Origin: Nitrosomonas sp. Is35
GTDB lineage: Bacteria > Pseudomonadota > Gammaproteobacteria > Burkholderiales > Nitrosomonadaceae
Direction of reading: 5' to 3'
DNA: 64,000 nucleotides
Assembly: GCF_033063295.1 (NCBI RefSeq)
Contig: NZ_JAWJZH010000001.1
Location: 1,860,001-1,924,000, forward strand
Part shown: in pieces, positions 27,841 to 36,301 of the stretch
Layout of the letters: each line of letters starts with the position of its first letter
Numbering within the stretch: position 1 is the first letter of the stretch
Made by a program: the position numbers and the translations under genes
Notes under the pieces: generated by a model
What the model was told of the DNA's origin: nothing
The model's database searches: none
What the model saw: only the letters and a program-made list of their open reading frames with translations

Positions 27841-28454
27841 TTGAACCGGCGGAATGATCCAATTACGACACCAAAAATCTCGAACTGGGTATCGGGACGA
27901 ATGTAAATCGGCTTGTAAGCGCCAGTGGAGTTGGCTGGCAACAGTCTCGGCATTTTGTTTGCCCCATGATCCAGGATTTTGATGGTGAATTCCCGATCCA
28001 CCACTGCCAGCACAATGTCACCGATATTAGGCGTTTTGGAACGATCCACTACCACTTTATCACCCGGTAACAAACCTACATCGATCATCGAATCACCCTT
28101 GATCGTGACAAAGAACGTCGACGCCGCATGATCGATCAGGAATTCGCTGACATCGAGGCGCTTCTCGACATGATCATCCGCCGGGCTGGGAAAGCCTGCC
28201 GCCACTTTGGTCGCAAAAAGCGGTAACAAGGTGGGGTGATCGCTGATCTCGGGGACGAGAAATTCATCGACTTCGATTTCCGAAACTGCATTATCCCCAG
28301 CTGCATTGGCTCTCTTGCGCTGCAAGGCTTCCAGGAAATCTTTGATGGTTGCCGTCTGACTCTCCGGTATGCGCATGGTCACTGTCGGCTCGCCGAATTT
28401 ACCCTGACCACGCGGCCTGCCTGCGTTTTCTCTTTTTCCGCCACGATTGGACAT
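27837..28454 (-). CDS. umuD: UmuD-like S24 peptidase with N-terminal extension
   Basis: A 205-residue LexA/UmuD-type protein. The self-cleavage site is at VAAGFPSPADD (Ala-Gly), the catalytic Ser is in IKGDSMIDVGLLPGD and the Lys in REFTIKIL. UmuD proper is about 140 residues. Here about 65 extra residues precede it, beginning MSNRGGKRENAGRPRGQGK and containing a possible ribbon-helix-helix-like segment (PTVTMRIPESQTATIKDFLEAL) that may bind DNA. The start at 28454 is supported by a promoter at 28488-28516 whose start point would lie after the longer alternative start at 28505. First gene of the mutagenesis operon. Confidence 0.88.
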   Translation of the reverse strand: MSNRGGKRENAGRPRGQGKFGEPTVTMRIPESQTATIKDFLEALQRKRANAAGDNAVSEIEVDEFLVPEISDHPTLLPLFATKVAAGFPSPADDHVEKRLDVSEFLIDHAASTFFVTIKGDSMIDVGLLPGDKVVVDRSKTPNIGDIVLAVVDREFTIKILDHGANKMPRLLPANSTGAYKPIYIRPDTQFEIFGVVIGSFRRFK

Positions 28455-28487
28455 GTTCCGATACTCCACATTGAAATGCGATACATT

Positions 28488-28516
28488 ATTCAAACACACG
28501 ACCATAGTGATGTCAA
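28488..28516 (-). promoter_or_regulatory. Sigma-70 promoter of the umuD operon
   Basis: On the minus strand TTGACA (28516-28511), a 17-base spacer and TTGAAT (28493-28488) form a good promoter, placing transcription start near 28481, about 27 bases before the umuD ATG. No CTG-N10-CAG LexA box is visible over it, so regulation may differ from the classic SOS operator. Confidence 0.6.
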
Positions 28517-28727
28517 ATGTACCAACCCAATAAGATCAAGATTAAACAGTAAAGAGCAAGAAAACCTGCATAAAGGTCAGGCTCAAAGATATAGTCTGAT
28601 ATAAACTCCCGCAATTGGATTATTCTGAATATGTACAGTACATTTCTATATATTTAAAATAGCGGAAATTCTTTTTAAATCATTCTGGTCGATATGAATT
28701 GGAATACTTGGTGATGGACTTCGGCTA

Positions 28728-31583
28728 ATGATTACAGCTTTCCAAGCAAAATACTTTGCGCACGAACTAACACGTCGTTTTCCAACAGATAGCGCTGAAA
28801 AATTAGCAGGTGCAGTAGCCAGTGCTCAAGTGGACATCAATCCACATCAAGTTGATGCAGCCTTGTTTGCTTTTAACTCGCCACTTTCCAAAGGCGCGCT
28901 ACTGGCTGATGAAGTTGGATTAGGCAAGACTATTGAAGCTGGATTAGTGCTGTCTCAAAAATGGGCTGAGCGTAAACGGCGTATTTTGATCATTACGCCT
29001 TCAAACCTGCGTAAACAATGGTACCAGGAGTTGAACGAGAAATTCTTTCTCCCCTGCTATATCCTCGAAGCAAAATCCTATAATGCTGCAATCAAACAAG
29101 GCCAGTTTCGTCCATTTGAATCACCTGAAATCATAATTTGCTCATACCAGTTTGCAAAAAGTAAGGCCGCAGATGTTCATGCAATACCCTGGGATCTGGT
29201 TGTTATTGATGAAGCGCATAGACTGCGCAATGTTTATAAGCCATCCAATGTCATAGCAAATACATTGAAGATGGCATTGGCGGGAAAACATAAGCTACTG
29301 CTTACAGCAACACCACTACAAAATTCGCTGTTGGAACTCTATGGATTGGTGAGTTTTATTGATGAACATACTTTCGGTGATTTAAAAAGTTTCCGCGAGC
29401 AATTTGCCAATTTGAATCAGGAACAAGTATTTCAAACCCTCAAGGCTCGGCTCAAGCCGGTTTGTCATCGAACCCTGCGTCGCCAGGTCACTGCCTATAT
29501 CCCATACACCAAGCGCCTGCCGTTGGTAGAGGAATTTACTCCGGAAGAAAGCGAAGATCGTCTTTACCACCTTGTTTCAAAATATCTGCAACGTGACAAT
29601 CTACAAGCACTGCCATCAAGCCAGCGTTCCCTGATGACACTGGTGTTACGCAAGTTGCTGGCCTCATCCACCTTTGCCATTGCGGGCGCGCTGACTTCGA
29701 TTTCAACTCGACTCAAGCGCAAGCTGCGCAAACAAGAAACCACAGAATCGCTTGAAGATGAACTGGATCAGGACTACGAAGCACTCGATGAAACCGCCGA
29801 GGAATGGACGGATGACGAATCGGCCGAATTGCTCACCGAGGATGATCGCAAGGCTCTCGGACAGGAAATTGCCGAGCTTGATGCTTTCGCCGCGCTTGCG
29901 ATTTCAATCGACCATAATGCCAAGGGTAAGGCGCTGCTAAAAGCGCTGGGTATTGCATTTGCCAAGGCAAAAGAACTTGGTGCAGCAGAGAAAGCAATCA
30001 TCTTCACCGAATCACGCCGCACACAAAACTATTTATTGCGCTTGCTGGCAAACAGTCCATTTGCTGAAGGAATTGTACTTTTCAATGGCACTAATACCGA
30101 TGATCAATCCAAAGTTATCTACAATCAATGGCTTGAACGTCACAAAGGCACCGACCGAGTAACAGGGTCACGCACCGCAGATATGCGCTCGGCGCTGGTC
30201 GATTATTTTCGTGAAGAGGGACGCATCATGATCGCAACGGAAGCCGGTGCCGAAGGTATCAACCTTCAATTCTGCTCACTGGTCGTTAATTATGATTTGC
30301 CATGGAATCCGCAGCGCATCGAACAACGCATCGGGCGTTGCCATCGTTATGGGCAGAAGCACGACGTAGTGGTTGTAAACTTTCTTAACCGCAAGAACGC
30401 TGCGGACAAGCGCGTTTTCGAATTACTGGCAGAAAAATTCAAGCTATTTGAAGGTGTCTTTGGTGCTAGCGATGAAGTATTGGGAGCTATTGAATCGGGC
30501 GTTGATTTTGAGAAACGCATAGCGGCTATCTACCAACACTGCCGCATGCAGGAAGAAATTCAAACCGCTTTTGATCAGCTCCAGCTCGAATTGAGCCTAG
30601 AAATCAATGAATCCATGACACGCACGCGCCAACAATTATTAGATAATTTTGATGACGAAGTGCGTGAAAAACTCAAAGTGCGAGACGAAGCATCAAAAGC
30701 TTACCTTAATCATTACGAACGTTTGCTGATGCAGCTTACCCAATATGAACTCAACGGCCGCGCTAAATTCCTAAATGATTCCTCGTTTTGCCTGGAGAAA
30801 CAGCCTTTCCCGGAGCAGGCTGCAACAATCCCAGTTGGATTATATGAACTGCCACGACGATCCGGTGAAGCGCACCTTTATCGCCTAAACCATCCGCTCG
30901 CTGAAACACTCATTGCCCAGGCAAAAATGCGTAACCTGCCTCCAGCAGAAATTCATTTTGATTATCAGCAGTACGATGGCAAAGTTACATTACTAGAAGA
31001 ATTCATTGGCAAATCTGGCTGGTTAACTCTCTCGCTTTTTAGCGTTGAATCACTCGACCAAGCGGAAGATCATCTTATTTTTGCAGCGGAAACCGATGAT
31101 GGCCAAATATTGGATGAGGAAATTTCTGCACGACTACTGACACTTCCTGGGAATGTGGTTAACCAAGTTCAGCCTGTCTTGGAAATCACCTCTCTGGAAA
31201 CACAAAACCAAAAGCGCCAATTGGAAATACAGCGCAATATTTCAGAACGCAATGCCCGTTTCTTCGAGGCTGAGGCCGACAAATTGGATGGCTGGGCTGA
31301 TGATTTGAAAGTTGGCTTGGAAAGAGAAATTAAAGAAATTGATCGCCAAATCAAGGAAGCGCGCCGTACTGCTGTAACTGCACTGACGCTGGAAGAAAAG
31401 CTCTCCGGACAAAAACTGGTCAAATCGTTAGAGGCGCATCGCAACCTAAAGCGACGCTCACTCTTTGATGCACAGGACCAGGTAGACAAGCAGCGTGAAG
31501 AATTGATTTCGGTGATAGAAGGGAAACTGAACCAAAGTATACGATCTGATCAATTATTTTTAATACACTGGACTATTTCATAG
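28728..31583 (+). CDS. SNF2/RapA-type DEAD/DEAH helicase of the defence island
   Basis: A 951-residue superfamily 2 ATPase. Walker A is ADEVGLGKTIEAG (residues 60-72), motif II is VVIDEAHRLRN (near 158-168), motif III is LLLTATPLQNS, and motif VI is NPQRIEQRIGRCHRYGQ (near 525-542). An acidic insert rich in Glu/Asp lies near 340-375, and a long coiled coil is predicted near 820-945. This domain order is typical of SNF2/RapA-like translocases in phage-defence loci. It is first of a co-directional run up to 41.5 kb and begins 273 bases from divergent umuD; the island promoter should lie between. Confidence 0.88.
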   Translation: MITAFQAKYFAHELTRRFPTDSAEKLAGAVASAQVDINPHQVDAALFAFNSPLSKGALLADEVGLGKTIEAGLVLSQKWAERKRRILIITPSNLRKQWYQELNEKFFLPCYILEAKSYNAAIKQGQFRPFESPEIIICSYQFAKSKAADVHAIPWDLVVIDEAHRLRNVYKPSNVIANTLKMALAGKHKLLLTATPLQNSLLELYGLVSFIDEHTFGDLKSFREQFANLNQEQVFQTLKARLKPVCHRTLRRQVTAYIPYTKRLPLVEEFTPEESEDRLYHLVSKYLQRDNLQALPSSQRSLMTLVLRKLLASSTFAIAGALTSISTRLKRKLRKQETTESLEDELDQDYEALDETAEEWTDDESAELLTEDDRKALGQEIAELDAFAALAISIDHNAKGKALLKALGIAFAKAKELGAAEKAIIFTESRRTQNYLLRLLANSPFAEGIVLFNGTNTDDQSKVIYNQWLERHKGTDRVTGSRTADMRSALVDYFREEGRIMIATEAGAEGINLQFCSLVVNYDLPWNPQRIEQRIGRCHRYGQKHDVVVVNFLNRKNAADKRVFELLAEKFKLFEGVFGASDEVLGAIESGVDFEKRIAAIYQHCRMQEEIQTAFDQLQLELSLEINESMTRTRQQLLDNFDDEVREKLKVRDEASKAYLNHYERLLMQLTQYELNGRAKFLNDSSFCLEKQPFPEQAATIPVGLYELPRRSGEAHLYRLNHPLAETLIAQAKMRNLPPAEIHFDYQQYDGKVTLLEEFIGKSGWLTLSLFSVESLDQAEDHLIFAAETDDGQILDEEISARLLTLPGNVVNQVQPVLEITSLETQNQKRQLEIQRNISERNARFFEAEADKLDGWADDLKVGLEREIKEIDRQIKEARRTAVTALTLEEKLSGQKLVKSLEAHRNLKRRSLFDAQDQVDKQREELISVIEGKLNQSIRSDQLFLIHWTIS

Positions 31584-31612
31584 CCATAGCTATAAACAGG
31601 AGAAATATTGTT

Positions 31613-32914
31613 ATGACAGAGCCAACGATCACCTGCCCTAACTGCAAAACAGAGATTAAGCTCACCGAATCATTGGCGGCTCCGCTGATTGAGTCCACGC
31701 GTAGGCAGTTTGAGCAACGACTGGCGCAAAAAGACAGCGAAATCATCCAACGCGAACAAGCCATGCGTGAAAAAGAAAAGCAACTGGCAGAAGACAAGCG
31801 TAGGCTTGAAGATCAAGTAGCCGATCAAGTGGCAGAGCAGTTGAAAGCAGAGCGTGCTCGCGTGATTGCAGAAGAATCCAAGAAAGCTAAACTGGCTAGT
31901 GCTGTCGAGCTGGAAAACAAAGCGCGTGAACTGACCGAATTACAAGAAGTGCTAAAATCCCGCGACGAAAAATTGGCGGAAGCGCAGAAAGCACAAGCCG
32001 AACTCATCAAGAAACAGCGTGAACTCGATGATGCCAAGCGCGAACTGGAACTGACCGTAGAAAAGCGAGTACAGGATGGATTGATCGAAGTGCGCACCCT
32101 CGCCAAGAAAGAAGCTAAAGACGAGCAGAAACTGAAAGTGATGGAAAAGGAACAAACCATTGCCGCGATGCAGAAGCAGATCGAAGATCTTAAGCGTAGG
32201 GCTGAACAAGGTTCTCAGCAACTACAAGGTGAGGTACAAGAACTTGAACTGGAAAATCTTCTGCGTAGCAAATTTCCTTTCGATACGATTGAACCAGTGC
32301 CCAAGGGAGAATACGGCGGAGATGTGCTGCACCGAGTTGTCGGCACAGGTGGCCAAACTGGGGGCACCATTTTGTGGGAATTCAAACGCACCAAGAACTG
32401 GAGCGACACGTGGCTGGTAAAACTGCGCGATGATCAGCGAACTGCAAAGGCAGAAATCGCTGTGATCGTGAGTCAGATATTACCGAAAGGCGTTGAAACC
32501 TTCGAATTGGTTGAAGGTGTCTGGGTCACACATCCGCGCGCTGCCCTGCCGGTAGCTATGATATTACGCCAATCATTGCTGGAAGTTGCTCTGGCACGCC
32601 AGTCATCCGAAGGCCAGCAAACTAAAACTGAGATGGTTTACCAGTACCTCACCGGCCCGCGTTTCCGTCAACGTGTGGAAGCCATTGTTGAAGCATTTTC
32701 CACCATGCAGGAAGACTTGGACAAGGAGCGCAAGGCGATTATGAAACAGTGGGCCAAGCGCGAAGAGCAGATTGAGCGCGTGATGGGGGCGACGGTGGGC
32801 ATGTATGGCGACTTGCAGGGGATTGCGGGGAAATCACTACAAGAAATAGAAGGCTTGGATTTGACACAATTGGGGACGGTAAGCGGCACAACAATAGGGT
32901 TGGAGAAACTATGA
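31613..32914 (+). CDS. DUF2130 protein: zinc-finger, coiled coil and PD-(D/E)xK-like nuclease region
   Basis: A 433-residue protein. It starts with a small metal-binding motif (ITCPNCKTEIKL, CxxC), then a coiled coil of about 170 residues rich in Glu, Lys, Ala and Gln (roughly 30-210). The DUF2130 core follows, with YGGDVLHRVVG and ILWEFKRTKNWSD. The Asp and the E-x-K spacing resemble a RmuC-like PD-(D/E)xK nuclease site (inference). RBS AGGAG precedes the ATG. Its stop overlaps the SIR2 start (ATGA), which strongly suggests that it belongs to the same functional unit. Confidence 0.85.
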   Translation: MTEPTITCPNCKTEIKLTESLAAPLIESTRRQFEQRLAQKDSEIIQREQAMREKEKQLAEDKRRLEDQVADQVAEQLKAERARVIAEESKKAKLASAVELENKARELTELQEVLKSRDEKLAEAQKAQAELIKKQRELDDAKRELELTVEKRVQDGLIEVRTLAKKEAKDEQKLKVMEKEQTIAAMQKQIEDLKRRAEQGSQQLQGEVQELELENLLRSKFPFDTIEPVPKGEYGGDVLHRVVGTGGQTGGTILWEFKRTKNWSDTWLVKLRDDQRTAKAEIAVIVSQILPKGVETFELVEGVWVTHPRAALPVAMILRQSLLEVALARQSSEGQQTKTEMVYQYLTGPRFRQRVEAIVEAFSTMQEDLDKERKAIMKQWAKREEQIERVMGATVGMYGDLQGIAGKSLQEIEGLDLTQLGTVSGTTIGLEKL

Positions 32915-34128
32915 ATACCTCATCACACTGCCCGTACAGACAATCAACTCTTCTCCAACAAGCACTAGCGCCAGATAAGATGCGGATCGCATTCCTCTTG
33001 GGAGCAGGCTGCCCATTTTCAATTCAAATCTCAGATGGAGAAGTATCAAAACCATTGATCCCAGACATTCGGGGGCTCACGGAAATGGTTGGCGAAAAAC
33101 TGAGCGTGTCTGAAAAAAAGGATAGCTATAACACGTTGCTGGAGCGATTTAAGGGAGGAGCACCAGCCATTCCCACGATTGAAGATATTCTGAGCCATAT
33201 TCGTGCGCTTCATGATGTTGTGCGGGATGGCAGCATTGATGGTCTCGATAAAAACGCACTGGCTGCACTTGATGCAGAAATATGCAAAATCACCACAGAA
33301 GTAGTCGGAGTGGATCTACCTGATTCGGGTACTCCATATCATCAACTTGCAACATGGATTGGTGGGATTCATCGAGCGCATCCGATTGAGGTATTTACCC
33401 CCAACTACGACTTGCTTGTTGAGCAGGCACTGGAGTCACACAAAATTCCTTTCTTTGATGGATTTGTCGGATCGAAGCAAGCGTTTTTCGACCTGACTTC
33501 AATGGAAAGTGAATCTCTTCCTTCGCGCTGGGCGCGTGTCTGGAAAGTGCATGGCTCTGTAAACTGGTGGCGCACAATGAATGATGAGGTTGTTCGCCGC
33601 GAAAACTACTCCGAAGGTGCCAGGCAAATGATTTATCCATCGCACCTGAAGTATGACCAAAGTCGGCGTATGCCGTACTTGGCAATGCTTGACCGGTTGC
33701 GTGAATTTCTTGCTCGTGGGCAGGCGGTGCTGGTGACATGTGGGTATTCTTTTGCCGATCAACACTTGAATGAGGTCATTCTCCATGGTTTGCGAAGCAA
33801 CCCGACGGCCATTTGTTTCGGATTGCTTTTTGGCAAACGTTCATCATACGCAGATGCTTTGCACAAGGCGCGTAAGCATCCAAACCTGAGTCTTCTTGCT
33901 GCTGATGGTGCTGTCCTTGGAACTGTTGAGCGAGACTGGCGGCCTGATGAACAAACGGGGCATGCTTTACATGAAATAAGCGTAATGAAAAAGGAGTTCG
34001 CGGAAAATTATGACCCAGCCTCAAATAACTGCGAATTTACGCTTGGTGATTTCAAGAGCTTTGGTAATTTCTTGGCGCAACAATTAACGCGCTCGAGTGA
34101 CGAGCAGGCGGGAACAAATGCAGCGTGA
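32911..34128 (+). CDS. SIR2-like NAD-hydrolase domain protein
   Basis: A 405-residue SIR2-fold protein. The NAD-binding start AFLLGAGCPF is at residues 27-36, the ribose-binding TPNYDLLVEQAL near 162, and the catalytic His in VWKVHGSVNWW near 212. The last Rossmann part is VLVTCGYSFADQHLNE. Bacterial defence SIR2 proteins deplete NAD upon infection. Here it overlaps DUF2130 by 4 bases upstream and the HerA gene by 11 bases downstream, matching the known SIR2-HerA pairing, in which HerA assembles with SIR2. Confidence 0.88.
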   Translation: MNTSSHCPYRQSTLLQQALAPDKMRIAFLLGAGCPFSIQISDGEVSKPLIPDIRGLTEMVGEKLSVSEKKDSYNTLLERFKGGAPAIPTIEDILSHIRALHDVVRDGSIDGLDKNALAALDAEICKITTEVVGVDLPDSGTPYHQLATWIGGIHRAHPIEVFTPNYDLLVEQALESHKIPFFDGFVGSKQAFFDLTSMESESLPSRWARVWKVHGSVNWWRTMNDEVVRRENYSEGARQMIYPSHLKYDQSRRMPYLAMLDRLREFLARGQAVLVTCGYSFADQHLNEVILHGLRSNPTAICFGLLFGKRSSYADALHKARKHPNLSLLAADGAVLGTVERDWRPDEQTGHALHEISVMKKEFAENYDPASNNCEFTLGDFKSFGNFLAQQLTRSSDEQAGTNAA

Positions 34129-36031
34129 TCCAACATTCATAGGAACTGTTCAAGACGTTCACGGCGCAACAATCACGGTTGAGTTGAGCGACGAGACGGT
34201 TACCGGGCTTGGGTTTGTGCATGGCGAGGGTTACCGTGTCGGGCAAGTCGGTAGCTTTGTGCGTATCCCTCTAGGATTTGTTGATTTATATGGTGTTGTT
34301 TCCCAAGTAGGGGCAGGCGCCGCACCCGAAAGCGAACAAGAACTTAAAGCCTACGGCAACCGTTGGGTTAAGGTACAGATGGTCGGTGAAGGCCAGAGAG
34401 GTGGACGGTTTGAACGTGGAATTTCTCAGCATCCTACTATTGATGACCGCGTCCATATTGTTACTGAAGCCGACCTTAAAGCAATCTATGGTTCGGGGGA
34501 TCCTCAGGACTTCGTGTCGGTAGGACATCTCGCAAGCGCCGAGTCAATTCCATCCCTTATCAATATCAATAAACTTGTCACACGTCATTCTGCCGTTGTC
34601 GGAACAACAGGATCGGGTAAGTCCACTACGGTGGCGGGGTTGCTTAATGCACTATCCGATATAACGCATTACCCATCAGCGAGGATTTTGGTGGTAGATA
34701 TTCATGGCGAATATGCCAAAGCATTATCAGATAAAGCCACTGTTTTTAGAGTCGACGCTGATACGGCAAAAGGTGAAAAAGCTCTTCAAATACCCTTTTG
34801 GGCACTTAGTTTTGATGAACTGAAAAGATTTGCTTTTGGAAATCTAGGTGATGAGCAAGCAGCCGCTGTTGCGGAGTTAATCATTCAGTTAAAAATAGAG
34901 AGTTTGACCTCCCTTCCGAGAGAAGGGATGCGAATCTCCCGTGTAACAGTTGATTCACCAGTACCATTTTGCATTCACAAACTATGGTTTGATCTACATC
35001 GGAGGGAACACCAAACTGTAATTGCAAAACCTGGTGGCGCACAAGACGAACTTGAACCAGCATATGTTTTAGATGCCAATGGACAGCCTGTTCAACTCGG
35101 AGATGCGATGGCCGTATTGCCGCCAGCATACCGAACTGTTAAAACATCAGGGCCTAGAGATCAACATATCAACTGGAGCCAGTCACCCAAACCACTTAAT
35201 CTGCGGCAGCAATTAGCAGGCTTGGCCGCAAGATTAAGAGACGCAAGATTGAATTTTTTGTTCAACCCAGGCGATTGGTTGCCTGACATCAACGGCAAAA
35301 CAAAAAAAGATTTGGATAGCTTGTTGGAAGAATGGATTGGCGGACCGAACCCCATAGCGATTCTGGATCTTTCTGGCATACCATCTGCCATCCTCAACGA
35401 CTTGGTTGGTGCATTATTGCGTGTTCTCTATGACGCAATCTTTTGGGCAAGAAATTTGCCCGAAGGTGGACGGGAACGCCCTTTACTATTGGTGTTGGAA
35501 GAGGCACATGCCTATCTTTCTAAAGAGCATACCGGAGCGGCGGCAACCGCCGTGCGGCGAATAGCCAAGGAAGGCCGTAAATATGGTGTCGGTATGATGA
35601 TCGTCAGCCAGCGGCCATCAGAGATTGATTCGACCATACTTTCACAATGCGGAACACTTTTTGCTATGCGTCTCACAAATGATACTGATAGGGGGCATAT
35701 AACAGGAGCCGCCTCTGACAACTTAAAAGGCATTTTCGAGATGCTGCCAATTCTTCGGACTGGCGAGGCAATTATCGTTGGAGAAGCAGTGAGCCTTCCC
35801 GTGCGAACCCTGATTACACCGCCCCCACTTGATCGTTGCCCTGACAGTGTTGATCCCCGTGTTGTGGAGCGTGGCAATCTGAATGAAGGATTTCAAGGGC
35901 CAGGTGGCTGGGGACAGCGTCGTGATCCATCTGACTATGCTGCCATGGTCAGACAGTGGCGGATGCAAACTCCCCACTATGAGCATAAGTCGCCAACGGT
36001 GGAAACTTTGCAAGAATCTGATGATAAATAA
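34118..36031 (+). CDS. herA: HerA-like DNA translocase ATPase
   Basis: A 637-residue HerA/FtsK-superfamily ATPase. An N-terminal beta-barrel (HAS) domain comes first (TFIGTVQDVHGATITVEL), then Walker A VVGTTGSGKSTTV (near 160-172), VVDIHGEYAKAL and Walker B LLLVLEEAHAYLS (near 450-462). VRRIAKEGRKYGVGMMIVSQRP and the sensor LSQCGTLFAMRLTN follow. Forms hexamers in known systems. ATG at 34118 has a GGCGGG ribosome site; a GTG at 34097 is possible but less likely. It overlaps the SIR2 gene and is followed by the KTSC gene 10 bases later. Confidence 0.9.
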   Translation: MQRDPTFIGTVQDVHGATITVELSDETVTGLGFVHGEGYRVGQVGSFVRIPLGFVDLYGVVSQVGAGAAPESEQELKAYGNRWVKVQMVGEGQRGGRFERGISQHPTIDDRVHIVTEADLKAIYGSGDPQDFVSVGHLASAESIPSLININKLVTRHSAVVGTTGSGKSTTVAGLLNALSDITHYPSARILVVDIHGEYAKALSDKATVFRVDADTAKGEKALQIPFWALSFDELKRFAFGNLGDEQAAAVAELIIQLKIESLTSLPREGMRISRVTVDSPVPFCIHKLWFDLHRREHQTVIAKPGGAQDELEPAYVLDANGQPVQLGDAMAVLPPAYRTVKTSGPRDQHINWSQSPKPLNLRQQLAGLAARLRDARLNFLFNPGDWLPDINGKTKKDLDSLLEEWIGGPNPIAILDLSGIPSAILNDLVGALLRVLYDAIFWARNLPEGGRERPLLLVLEEAHAYLSKEHTGAAATAVRRIAKEGRKYGVGMMIVSQRPSEIDSTILSQCGTLFAMRLTNDTDRGHITGAASDNLKGIFEMLPILRTGEAIIVGEAVSLPVRTLITPPPLDRCPDSVDPRVVERGNLNEGFQGPGGWGQRRDPSDYAAMVRQWRMQTPHYEHKSPTVETLQESDDK

Positions 36032-36041
36032 GGAGTGAAAA

Positions 36042-36254
36042 ATGAATTGGATTGAAACACCAGAATCTTCAAACATTGCTCGCTTTGCCTATGACGATAC
36101 AAACTATGTCCTGAAGGTCGAGTTCAAGAATGGCGGCATATATGATTACTTTGATGTGCCACAACATGTTTTCGAGGGGATGCGCACCGCACCATCAAAG
36201 GGACAATACCTAGCGCAACAGATTAAGGGAACTTATCGGTATGCAAGAGCCTAG
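36042..36254 (+). CDS. KTSC domain protein
   Basis: A 70-residue protein made up of a single KTSC domain. SSNIARFAYDDTNYVLKVEFKNGG and YDYFDVPQHVFEGMRTAPSKGQYL show the family's central YxY region; the family's lysine-tRNA-synthetase-associated name gives little functional hint. RBS AAGGAG lies 6 bases before the ATG. Position between herA and the methyltransferase gene makes it part of the island. Its job is unknown; similar tiny proteins in defence loci can be RNA-binding or regulatory (inference). Confidence 0.85.
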   Translation: MNWIETPESSNIARFAYDDTNYVLKVEFKNGGIYDYFDVPQHVFEGMRTAPSKGQYLAQQIKGTYRYARA

Positions 36255-36301
36255 TTGGCCTGCCGTGCACTTAATTGGCATGCATTGTCTGGAAAAATAC
36301 G

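Noticed and set aside
28625..28638. Possible LexA box (CTG-N8-CAG) before the defence helicase
   Set aside because: Spacing is 8, not the 10 required for CTGT-N8-ACAG type LexA sites; kept only as a palindrome note.
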